Positions 57,444 to 64,000 of a stretch of DNA of 64,000 nucleotides are shown here, in pieces. Below the pieces are notes generated by a model. The model saw nothing but the letters and a program-made list of their open reading frames with translations. It was not told the DNA's origin and did not search any database. How positions within the stretch are numbered: position 1 is the first letter of the stretch; each line of letters begins with the position of its first letter. The stretch comes from Methylophaga thiooxydans DMS010. GTDB taxonomy: Bacteria > Pseudomonadota > Gammaproteobacteria > Nitrosococcales > Methylophagaceae. The stretch covers positions 82,725 through 146,724 of the forward strand of contig NZ_GG657906.1 of NCBI RefSeq assembly GCF_000156355.1. Direction: 5' to 3'. The position numbers and the translations under genes were made by a program.

Positions 57444-58085
57444 ATGACATCAAACACCGTATATTCAATTGAGCCATCACCAGACGGTGATTACTTGATT
57501 GATTTGGCACAAAAGCTATCAAGTGATGGTTTTAGCCTCTCCTATACTGATAAAGAAATACTGCTGATGACAGAAATTAAACAGGTTCTTCTTGAAAAAG
57601 GAGCAACATCAATATTGTCTCAGCAATTGCTCACGGAAGAGGTCCTTCCTGATAGCACACCAAGAAATGCAGTCCTTGACACCCTTAAATTCAAGTTGAA
57701 TCGCTGCAGTCCCAGCAATTCATTGCACATAATCGACCCATATTTATACCCGTCGAAGTATGATCAGGATTATCTTAATGATTTCGTTAGCATATTTCAG
57801 GGGACAATCAAGGCGTGTGGTCACTTGTATATATGTACACTTCAAAACCGTAATGTAAATTTGGAACAGCAAATCGTAAGTCAAATACAGAGCATAAATC
57901 CAAACATATCTATCAACACAAAATATTCAAATGTTTTTCACGATAGGTTCTGGATCGCTGATGAAGAAAGAGGTGTTTTTGTTGGAACGTCTCTTAATGG
58001 TGTAGGGCGTCGTTATGCTGTAATTGACTATTTGCAAGAAGAAGATGCAAAAGAAATTGTTACCAGATACAACCAAATTCCCTAA
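57444..58085 (+). CDS. Cassette 1: PLD-like fold protein
   Basis: This 213-residue protein has a C-terminal half resembling the phospholipase-D-like domains of prokaryotic conflict proteins: IIDPYLYP (96-103), a mid-strand block LYICTLQNRNV, then HDRFWI (166-171) and GTSLNGVGRR (181-190). The catalytic HxK is replaced by HDR, so nuclease or lipase action is uncertain. The N-terminal 90 residues are helical and unassigned. It begins 7 bases after a core site and its TAA stop lies in the attC that follows. Confidence 0.6.
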   Translation: MTSNTVYSIEPSPDGDYLIDLAQKLSSDGFSLSYTDKEILLMTEIKQVLLEKGATSILSQQLLTEEVLPDSTPRNAVLDTLKFKLNRCSPSNSLHIIDPYLYPSKYDQDYLNDFVSIFQGTIKACGHLYICTLQNRNVNLEQQIVSQIQSINPNISINTKYSNVFHDRFWIADEERGVFVGTSLNGVGRRYAVIDYLQEEDAKEIVTRYNQIP

Positions 58086-58163
58086 CAAGGCAAATGCACT
58101 CGGACGCCAAAAAGCGCCGCTGCGCTCTCTGCTTTCTGGCTCCGGTGATTTGCGGCGTTATGT
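58080..58163 (+). repeat. attC site 1
   Basis: It begins CCTAAC and ends GTTATGT. The arms GCAAATGCACTCGGA and TCCGGTGATTTGC pair with one unpaired G, the extra-helical base expected in an attC hairpin. Confidence 0.85.
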
Positions 58164-58179
58164 GGCATAGGGAGCGATC

Positions 58180-58605
58180 ATGAATTCAGCCGTCGCGAAG
58201 CAAATTGCTGATCTTCTCAATAGCGAAAACCAGTTAGTTGTCGCCTATACCGAGAAAAAAGTCATGGAGAATGGCGAAACATACCTCTATGAACTTGGTG
58301 AGAGCAATGAGGTGCTTTCTTGTATCGAGTGTAAGAGAGTTCAATGGTATCAATATGAAGTGTGCCACCTGACTGTGAATCCGAAGCATCGAGGAAATGG
58401 GCACGGAAAAAGCATACTAAATAAAGCGATGGAGCACGCCAAAGAGAATGGTGGGCGCATCGTTCAATGCACTATCCGAGAAAATAATGCGGAAAGTTCG
58501 GGGCTTTTTGAAACTGCTGGCTTCCATAAATCCTCTGTATTTTTTTATCCAAATAGTGGTAACAATGTTTGTGTATGGCAGAGGGTTGTTAGTGCTGCCA
58601 CATAA
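58180..58605 (+). CDS. Cassette 2: GNAT-family N-acetyltransferase
   Basis: This 141-residue single-domain acetyltransferase has motif A VNPKHRGNGHGKSIL (about 67-81), which binds acetyl-CoA, and a C-terminal block GLFETAGFHKSSVFFY. The acceptor (protein, antibiotic or small molecule) is not readable. The stop codon TAA is within the attC that follows. Confidence 0.88.
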   Translation: MNSAVAKQIADLLNSENQLVVAYTEKKVMENGETYLYELGESNEVLSCIECKRVQWYQYEVCHLTVNPKHRGNGHGKSILNKAMEHAKENGGRIVQCTIRENNAESSGLFETAGFHKSSVFFYPNSGNNVCVWQRVVSAAT

Positions 58606-58677
58606 CCATGCAATTAAATTCGCTCCCTGCGGTCACCGGACGCTCGTTCTTCGCGCCGTTTATTGAGAGCGTTAGAG
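58600..58677 (+). repeat. attC site 2
   Basis: It begins ACATAAC and ends GTTAGAG. CAATTAAA near the left pairs with TTTATTG near the right with one base unpaired. It is less perfect than attC sites 1, 3 and 4. Confidence 0.75.
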
Positions 58678-58702
58678 TTCAATGAGCAGAGCTAGGAGAA
58701 GA

Positions 58703-59896
58703 ATGAACAAATATCATATTGCCTTGTCTTTTGCGGGCGAAGATAGAGAGTATGTTGAGGAGGTGGCAAATCATCTCCGAGCTTCAGGCGTTGACGTTTT
58801 CTATGATCTTTTTGAAGAAGAGGATTTGTGGGGAAAGAACCTGTATGAACACCTAACGTCTGTTTATCGTGATCAAGCACTTTTTACAGTGATGTTCGTT
58901 TCGCAATTTTATGTGGAAAAGTTGTGGGGGAACTTAGAAAGAAAAAGCGCTCAGGCTAGAGCATTTAGAGAAAGCAGCGAATATATTCTTCCTGCAATGT
59001 TCGATACATATGTAGAGGTTCCAGGGATGCTGGAAACTACAGGATACATCGACCTGAATAAAAAAACTCCAGGAAAGCTTGCAGAGTTAATCGTTCGTAA
59101 ACTTACAAAATCTGGCGTTACTTTAGAGGGGCAGAACGCTTACTCTGAGAATGTTAAAGCGGATGTGGACTATCCAGTAAAGGCTAAAGGAAAAATAGGT
59201 AGAATAATTGAAAAGCTAAAATCTTATAACTGGTACACACAAAGCCCTGCGATATCGGACATCATGTCACTGGATTGGAGCAAGTTGTCTTCAGACGATG
59301 CGTTTGTCTTGGGGCGCAATATTTATCAATGTGCCTGTGGGGGAGAGAATAGAGCAAAGGAAATACTAGATAATCTCCGTAAAGAGCTTGCATCCCTTCC
59401 TGAAGAAAGAGCTATTGATTTGGTAAATGGTATGTTTTTCGAGGTGTATTTCAACTCTGAAGGGGAATTTCGAGGTTCTGATCTAAAAAGCAGGAAGCTT
59501 CCAAACTTATTAAAAATACAAAATGTTAAGAAGTTTTCGCCAAGTATATCTTTTATCAGGCGTGCACTGGAGCCTTATAAGGCTGAGCTTCCATTTCGTC
59601 CCAATACACAGCCTGAGACTTTGCAAATTAAAATAAAGGTAAAGAAAGCTGATCCGCCAACTGTAAGAGCTATGACAGCAAATGGGTTTGATATCCTTAG
59701 TTCTGATGAAGATCCAAGTGGCAGCTTCTGGAAATTATCATATAAGGGGTTCACGCTTAAGACGCTAAAGAAGCAGCTGTCTAGCGAATGGGGAATTCCA
59801 GATAAGCAGATCGATATATCTGTAACTAAGGGATTTTCCGAGGATGATGAGTTACGGTTACCAGAGGGGCACTGTATAAAGTGGCCTTCCCCCTAA
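58703..59896 (+). CDS. Cassette 3: TIR-domain protein with long C-terminal region
   Basis: The 397-residue product starts with a TIR domain (about 1-135): KYHIALSFAGEDREYVE, then LFEEEDLWGKNLYEHL, with the catalytic Glu79 in GNLERKSAQ, suggesting an NAD-degrading enzyme. Residues 165-295 form a helical middle region (KIGRIIEKLKSYNWYTQS...) and about 310-397 form a predicted alpha/beta C-terminal domain I do not recognise. ATG 58703 follows AGGAG. Such TIR-plus-sensor proteins are often antiphage effectors; whether it works alone is not known. Confidence 0.85.
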   Translation: MNKYHIALSFAGEDREYVEEVANHLRASGVDVFYDLFEEEDLWGKNLYEHLTSVYRDQALFTVMFVSQFYVEKLWGNLERKSAQARAFRESSEYILPAMFDTYVEVPGMLETTGYIDLNKKTPGKLAELIVRKLTKSGVTLEGQNAYSENVKADVDYPVKAKGKIGRIIEKLKSYNWYTQSPAISDIMSLDWSKLSSDDAFVLGRNIYQCACGGENRAKEILDNLRKELASLPEERAIDLVNGMFFEVYFNSEGEFRGSDLKSRKLPNLLKIQNVKKFSPSISFIRRALEPYKAELPFRPNTQPETLQIKIKVKKADPPTVRAMTANGFDILSSDEDPSGSFWKLSYKGFTLKTLKKQLSSEWGIPDKQIDISVTKGFSEDDELRLPEGHCIKWPSP

Positions 59897-59907
59897 AATG
59901 CAAGGAA

Positions 59908-59979
59908 ACTCTAACAATGCCATAAACTCGGATGTCAAAAAGCTGCGCTTTTTGCCGCCAGTTATGGCTAGCGTTAGGC
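59908..59979 (+). repeat. attC site 3
   Basis: It begins CTCTAAC and ends with a canonical GTTAGGC. GCCATAA on the left and TTATGGC on the right are perfect partners, with the centre AAAAAGC/GCTTTTT forming an inner stem. Confidence 0.92.
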
Positions 59980-59985
59980 ATACAC

Positions 59986-60672
59986 ATGAATTGTGCACAC
60001 GACAAAATTGAAGCTGCACTGGATAGATGGCAAGAAAGCCATTGGTATCTTCATCAAATCGAAGGTAACTATCATGATTCCGATGCTCTCAGGTACTCAA
60101 TGAATGCGTTTATACGATCATTGAGGGAAATTCCCGACATGATCACTATGGCGCTTCAAAATGAAGACAGTTTTCCTGAGTGGCATAAGCCAGTTAAAGC
60201 GGAATTGGAATTAAATGATCCACTTTTCTCAAAAATAATCCAACACCGTCGTCATATTGTTCACAAGTCGATGTTAAAGCCTGAAAGTAAAGCTTTTGTG
60301 GCATCTATCAGGGGATATACGATCAAGATGCAATTTGGCTTCTATGTTGACCCCTTTGAAGATAGTGATCTCGCAATTAAGAGGTTTATCGAGTTTTCTA
60401 AGAAAGAGCCAATATTAATGCAGGCATTAGCGCCAGACGAAATTCAGGTTTTAGCCTTAATTAGAGAGTGGCATATTGAAGGTTTTGATGAAGAGATCAT
60501 TGAGTCATTCCGTAATGCTTGGATAAGAGTAACAACTTACTTGTCAGATATCTTAGAGTTCTTTGGTGAAGAGCGCTTTCCAGAGGGTTTGCCGCCTTGC
60601 TTTAGGGAAATTAGAGACTTTAGGTATAAAAAATACCATGGCCTGTTTCAAGAATCCCAAACAGATGCCTAA
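59986..60672 (+). CDS. Cassette 4: HEPN-like helical protein
   Basis: This 228-residue, mostly helical protein starts 6 bases after the core site of attC 3, so the frame further upstream is not used. Residues 34-95 look like a HEPN-type layout (YSMNAFIRSLREIPDMI ... WHKP ... NDPLFSKIIQHRRHIVHKS), ending in R88-x4-H93, the HEPN R-x4-6-H catalytic pattern. The remainder (110-228) is unassigned. It is an inference by pattern; no relative is recalled with certainty. Confidence 0.5.
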   Translation: MNCAHDKIEAALDRWQESHWYLHQIEGNYHDSDALRYSMNAFIRSLREIPDMITMALQNEDSFPEWHKPVKAELELNDPLFSKIIQHRRHIVHKSMLKPESKAFVASIRGYTIKMQFGFYVDPFEDSDLAIKRFIEFSKKEPILMQALAPDEIQVLALIREWHIEGFDEEIIESFRNAWIRVTTYLSDILEFFGEERFPEGLPPCFREIRDFRYKKYHGLFQESQTDA

Positions 60673-60719
60673 CAAAGCCAGCCAGAGGGGCAGCCAAACC
60701 GCTGCTGGCGGCGTTAGGG
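60667..60719 (+). repeat. attC site 4
   Basis: A short 53-base site from GCCTAAC to GTTAGGG. GCCAGC pairs with GCTGGC, followed inward by AGAGG. The TAA of cassette 4 is at 60670-60672. Confidence 0.9.
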
Positions 60720-60744
60720 CTCGCATCAGACTTAGGAGTAACAA

Positions 60745-61349
60745 ATGAGTTTTCAAGGGCATAGATCTATTTCTCGTCCAGATGGATCGACAAAAGCTGG
60801 ATGGGAGACCTATACATGCGGGTATTGCGCGACAAAAGTAAGCGGTGCTGTTGCCGCTCGATATGATTGGCAAGATATCGCAACAAATAGATACTCAAAC
60901 AAGTGGCTGTTATGTACCAATTGCAGTAAACCATCCGCAAAAAATTAATAATTCAGTTTTCGCCGGAACTCCTTTTGGACCAACTATTGACGGGCTTCCT
61001 GAAGAAGTTCTTGAGTCATACAGTGAAGCCAGACGCTGCATGGAAGTGAATGCATATACCGCGGCTGAACTCATTTGCAGAAAGATTCTAATGCACGTTG
61101 CAGCCGATAAAGGAGCTGATGAAGGAAAGTCATTTGCAGCATATCTCACCTAGTTTAGAAGAACAGGGTTATGTAACATCACCCATGAAGGGATGGGTTG
61201 ACCTTATTCGACAGCATGGAAATAAATCAACGCACAAGCTTGATAGTCCAGAAAAAAAACGTGCACAAAGTACAGTAATGTTTAAGGCTGAACTGTTGAG
61301 GTTAGTTTATGAAATGGAATTCATGGCCAATAAATTCACAAATGAATAG
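60745..61349 (+). pseudogene. Cassette 5: DUF4145 gene broken by two frameshifts
   Basis: Three consecutive frames together read as one DUF4145-like protein of about 200 residues. The first part (60745-60948) has a zinc-ribbon pair (CGYCATK ... CTNCSKP). The middle part (from near 60930 to 61153) reads IDGLPEEVLESYSEARRCMEV and AAELICRKIL, and the last (from near 61130) reads WVDLIRQHGNKSTHKL, the family's end. Each junction needs removal of one base: one in the A-tract at 60940-60945, one near 61148. AGGAG precedes the start. Confidence 0.75.
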
Positions 61350-61430
61350 CCCTAACAAGGCAATGAAAAATCGCCCACAAAAAACGTGGGCTGGACTCGC
61401 TATCGCTTGCCTTTTATTGCTGCGTTAGCT
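61350..61430 (+). repeat. attC site 5
   Basis: From CCCTAAC to GTTAGCT. GCAAT and ATTGC pair near the ends; GCCCAC and GTGGGC form an inner stem around an A-rich loop. Confidence 0.82.
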
Positions 61431-61435
61431 GCTAG

Positions 61436-61449
61436 AAAATGGGGACATT
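61436..61449 (+). repeat. AATGGGG-type element, copy 1
   Basis: AAAATGGGGACATT sits just beyond the GTTAG core of attC 5. It resembles the AATGGGG(T/A)CA motif of RAYT/REP-like repeats. Confidence 0.35.
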
Positions 61450-61511
61450 GATCGATGTTCGATACAGTGCGGAAGGAATAAGCCGTCACCCTTAATAGTT
61501 GAGTGCTGCGC

Positions 61512-62084
61512 ATGAATGAAAGAAAAATCGGCGTTGTTGGCTGGCTAATAATGACCCTGCTCGCTTGGCTCGGCTTGGCTGGCTTGAGCGATGCTATTGT
61601 GGAGTGGCAAGACTGGTTCGAGCAAGACGTGATGGAGCACTGGCGCTTTGTCAAAGGATGGGTGATTACGAGACTCCTATGGTGGGTGCCATTTATAGTG
61701 CCATCTTGGTTCATCGATTATTTGGTTATTTCAATGATTGTCGTCCGCAACTCTCCTATCCCAAGATGGAATGAACATTGGCGCTTTGGGCCCGCAGAAG
61801 CCATGGAAACCTACGGCTACATACCCTTCACGTGGAAAATGGAATGGATGATGAGTCATGTCTTTATGAGGTTTCCGCGTCTCGTTCTTCTTTTTCTAAT
61901 GTGGCCGATCGCTCTGCCGTGGCTACTGATTGAAGTAATAACGGGCAAAACGCTCGCCACTGACCTCGATCTCCGAAAACGAAGATCGGCGGTGGTAAGT
62001 TGGCTGATCGGTATAGCTTGGTGCTTAGTCAGCTTCATCCCAGTACTTTTCGCTCTATCTACCGTGCTTTACAAGCATGGATAA
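61512..62084 (+). CDS. Cassette 6a: polytopic membrane protein
   Basis: This 190-residue protein is rich in Trp and has four predicted helices (about 5-27, 45-73, 120-145, 160-183). The first segment is VVGWLIMTLLAWLGLAGL. I recognise no family. ATG 61512 is preferred over GTG 61503. The stop is followed by TAAGGCCAAACCGAACGCTCAAGC, which resembles the left part of a truncated attC, so it probably was a separate cassette once. Confidence 0.6.
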   Translation: MNERKIGVVGWLIMTLLAWLGLAGLSDAIVEWQDWFEQDVMEHWRFVKGWVITRLLWWVPFIVPSWFIDYLVISMIVVRNSPIPRWNEHWRFGPAEAMETYGYIPFTWKMEWMMSHVFMRFPRLVLLFLMWPIALPWLLIEVITGKTLATDLDLRKRRSAVVSWLIGIAWCLVSFIPVLFALSTVLYKHG

Positions 62085-62117
62085 GGCCAAACCGAACGCT
62101 CAAGCTGGCAAAATAAT

Positions 62118-62130
62118 CAATGGGGGTCAG
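62118..62130 (+). repeat. AATGGGG-type element, copy 2
   Basis: CAATGGGGGTCAG lies just after the possible broken attC behind cassette 6a. Confidence 0.4.
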
Positions 62131-62175
62131 AGTGTTTGATTTTACAAAAGCAGAAAAATACTAGGACTTACAAAC

Positions 62176-62898
62176 ATGACAACTCTGGTGGTAGGGGCAA
62201 GTGGTGCGACTGGACGACTGCTCGTGCAGCAGTTGCTGGATCGTGGGCAGACAATCAGAGTAATCGTGAGATCGCCTGCTAAATTTCTCGAAACTGTTGG
62301 AGTTCATGAGCGTTTATCTGTGATTCAGGCTACCGTTTTGGATTTGAGTGATGCAGAACTCGCTCAACATGTAAGCGGATGCGATGCTGTTGCCTCATGT
62401 TTGGGCCACACATTGAGCTTCAAAGGGCTCTTTGGAAAACCTCGGCGACTTGTTGCCGATGCCACACAACGGTTATGCGATGCAATCAAGGCGAATAACC
62501 CGAGAAGTCATGTTAAATACGTGCTCATGAATACGACAGGGAATAGAAATCGTGATCTAGCAGAGTCCATATCGTTTGCAGAAAAGTGTGTTGTTGGCTT
62601 GATTCGATTGTTGATACCGCCACATTCAGACAACGAACATGCCGCTGAGTATTTGCGAACCAATGTCGGTAGGAACAACGCAAGTATAGAGTGGGCTGTC
62701 GTTCGTCCCGACAGTCTCAGCGATGAGGAGGCTGTCACGGATTATGAACTTCACGAATCTCCCACCAGAAGCGCAATATTTGATCCGGGTGTGACCAGTC
62801 GAATTAATGTCGGCCACTTCATGGCTGACTTGATTACTGATGACGCCGTGTGGAGCGAATGGAGGGGGCAGATGCCGGTGATTTACAATGTTGTCTAA
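62176..62898 (+). CDS. Cassette 6b: NAD(P)-binding atypical SDR protein
   Basis: This 240-residue protein starts with a Rossmann motif TTLVVGASGATGRLL (2-16), the GASGATG form found in atypical SDR/NmrA-like proteins. It lacks the YxxxK catalytic pair of standard dehydrogenases, so it may be a redox sensor or have another activity. Its TAA stop falls in the attC that follows. Confidence 0.85.
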   Translation: MTTLVVGASGATGRLLVQQLLDRGQTIRVIVRSPAKFLETVGVHERLSVIQATVLDLSDAELAQHVSGCDAVASCLGHTLSFKGLFGKPRRLVADATQRLCDAIKANNPRSHVKYVLMNTTGNRNRDLAESISFAEKCVVGLIRLLIPPHSDNEHAAEYLRTNVGRNNASIEWAVVRPDSLSDEEAVTDYELHESPTRSAIFDPGVTSRINVGHFMADLITDDAVWSEWRGQMPVIYNVV

Positions 62899-62958
62899 CA
62901 AGCCTCTCAACACGGTTCTCGCTGCGTAGCCGCATCACCGATTAGCTTAGCGTTAGTA
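62893..62958 (+). repeat. attC site 6
   Basis: From GTCTAAC to GTTAGTA. The stem is weaker than in the other sites, with mainly short pairs inward. It marks the right end of the array. Confidence 0.7.
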
Positions 62959-63015
62959 ACTGTAACGTCATGGATAGACTTTCAGCAGTCGAAGTAACTC
63001 TAAAATCTGGAAGCT

Positions 63016-63026
63016 TAATGGGGTCA
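63016..63026 (+). repeat. AATGGGG-type element, copy 3
   Basis: TTAATGGGGTCAG lies 58 bases beyond the last attC. Confidence 0.4.
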
Positions 63027-63048
63027 GTCACGATTACTAGTAACAAAT

Positions 63049-63453
63049 TTATTGTGATTGCAAAGCATTATATTCAGCTTTGATGGTTTCTAATGCTGGT
63101 GGAATGGCATCACAGTGTGAGACGTCACCTGAGCATTTAATGCATTGATAGGCTTTCCAGCCTGCTGCGATATATTCTTCTTTATTAGGGCTTTCGATGC
63201 GGTTGGCAATACCGATGGTGGCTCTGGCACGGGTGCCGACATAACCATATTCACCTTCACAAAAACGTAATTGCTGTGGGTCTTCAGCAACTTTGGCGTC
63301 GTAGCTGTTGTGGATTTCATGACCAACCTGATTCAGGTAATGCAGTTCTGAGTAAAGCTTTTGTAAAGTGTCATCGCTATGACGGTAAACATTACCGCCG
63401 GCGATAGCAGTAACCGAAAAGATGATGCTTACTAAGAATAGGCTGAGTTTCAT
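63049..63453 (-). CDS. Exported small protein with C-terminal Cys cluster
   Basis: This 134-residue protein has a signal sequence (1-18, VTAIAGGN). A block of helical sequence follows (HSDDTLQKLYSELHYLNQVGHEIHNS), then cysteines at about 65, 103, 106 and 113 (YQCIKCSGDVSHC), which could make disulfides or bind a metal. I do not recognise a family. It points toward the cassette array and starts 12 bases from a perfect palindrome. Confidence 0.7.
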   Translation of the reverse strand: MKLSLFLVSIIFSVTAIAGGNVYRHSDDTLQKLYSELHYLNQVGHEIHNSYDAKVAEDPQQLRFCEGEYGYVGTRARATIGIANRIESPNKEEYIAAGWKAYQCIKCSGDVSHCDAIPPALETIKAEYNALQSQ

Positions 63454-63464
63454 TTAACGCTCCA

Positions 63465-63480
63465 ATAAGTACGTACTTAT
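63465..63480. promoter_or_regulatory. Perfect 16-bp palindrome upstream of the 63049-63453 gene
   Basis: ATAAGTACGTACTTAT is its own reverse complement and lies 11 bases ahead of the start codon of the reverse gene, where a repressor dimer could block it. Confidence 0.5.
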
Positions 63481-64000
63481 AGTCAAATGATAACCTAATT
63501 AGTTCGTTTGTCAGAAAAATGCCGATAACTCGATGAAAAACCTCGACGCAACACTAACAACACGCAAGCCTTGAAAAAGTATCCACATTTCAGAAACGGT
63601 ATAAAAAAGCCCTGTTTTACGCTAATGGTGTTTATTTTTCCGTGCTAGAGAGTGTGCTGGAAATACCCAGAAAGAGGGCATTTTGTTGTGGTCTTTAGCA
63701 CTGTGATGACGCATGGAAATCAGCTTTGTGGGAAGATGGCCTAACACTAGATAACGATGATAGCTAAATAGTGATTTTGTAATGATTTATTACAGAAGTG
63801 TGGCTGTAATGTGGCGTTATTGCTAGTTGTCGGGGCGGCTATGCTTTTTAGACTGGAAAATTTTTTTGTGATCTAAAACCATATTTGTGTGAGTAAAACA
63901 AGGCTTTTTGAGATAAAAATAATCGTGTTGAGCTAAGTGATTGATCTTGGTTTTTGCGAAAAAACTAAGCTATTTTGTCAACCCCTTTTTTTGTGCTGTT
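63481..64000. other. 520 bases without a supported gene
   Basis: No open frame with a ribosome site, no tRNA shape and no clear terminator is seen. The stretch is A/T-rich, with several T-runs near its end (around 63860 and 63985). It may be a long regulatory region for a gene beyond the window or the degraded edge of the accessory region. Confidence 0.5.

Larger units (their letters stand above)
57431..62958 (+). mobile_element. Integron cassette array without integrase (CALIN-type)
   Basis: Seven GTTAGNN-like core sites lie in direct orientation at 57431, 58157, 58671, 59973, 60713, 61424 and 62952. The last six each close an attC-like inverted-repeat site of 53-84 bases that begins with a YYYAAC box. 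All cassette genes run in the same direction and sit tightly between sites, and several use the TAA inside the attC start as their stop. No tyrosine recombinase of the IntI type is present in the window and no attI is recognised. Confidence 0.88.

Noticed and set aside
60940..60945. Programmed frameshifting in the DUF4145 cassette
   Set aside because: A second, non-slippery shift is also needed downstream, so decay or error is more likely.
57431..62958. Calling the region a complete integron
   Set aside because: No IntI-type recombinase or attI is seen in the window, so only a cassette array can be supported.

Overview
The window reads as chromosomal DNA of a gammaproteobacterium. Supporting linkages are rluE-nudJ-mnmA-hflD, purN-purM with DUF3108 and DUF2066 neighbours, a CDP-alcohol phosphatidyltransferase-PerM-Hda row, acnB, and an oadGAB sodium pump. 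The set resembles Methylophaga and related Thiotrichales, but genus is an inference from gene content only. No rRNA, tRNA or CRISPR array was seen.

Layout. 1-3180 is the end of an oligopeptide-type ABC importer (permease and double ATPase). 3419-6989 is a compact envelope-stress locus: a divergent ECF sigma factor and zinc-finger anti-sigma face an operon with a Cys-repeat HvfA/bufferin-like peptide, a DoxX/HvfX membrane protein and the periplasmic methionine sulfoxide reductase MsrPQ. 7184-12912 is the pyruvate dehydrogenase operon aceE-aceF-lpdA, whose E3 carries its own lipoyl domain. 13020-22136 holds dam, argG, a diguanylate cyclase, a purB-led reverse operon and acnB. 22206-30776 holds fetB, the hflD-mnmA-nudJ-rluE operon, a SlyD-like chaperone, small metabolic genes and purMN. 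30839-38965 is a tight row ending in hda, an RpfE-like gene, recJ and dinG, with 4-8 nt overlaps between many neighbours. 39152-43924 holds small single genes including ppiC, metY and a TetR pair. 44459-47728 is oadGAB. 48007-54068 holds RNase J, PilZ, patatin and azoR/pirin genes. 54085-57053 is a copper P-type ATPase with its MerR-family regulator and a 19-bp-spacer promoter.

57431-62958 is the clearest accessory region: six attC-like recombination sites separate short cassettes all on the + strand, with no integrase in the window (a CALIN-type array). Cassette products include a PLD-like protein, a GNAT acetyltransferase, a TIR-domain protein with a long C-terminal region, a HEPN-like protein, a doubly frameshifted DUF4145 gene, a membrane protein and an NAD(P)-binding protein. 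Three of these folds (TIR, PLD-like, HEPN-like) recur in antiphage systems, so the array looks like a small defence store. The last roughly 550 bases hold no gene I can support.

The two loci most worth following are the sigma-controlled HvfA-HvfX-MsrPQ locus, which lacks the usual MNIO maturase next to its peptide, and the integrase-less cassette array.
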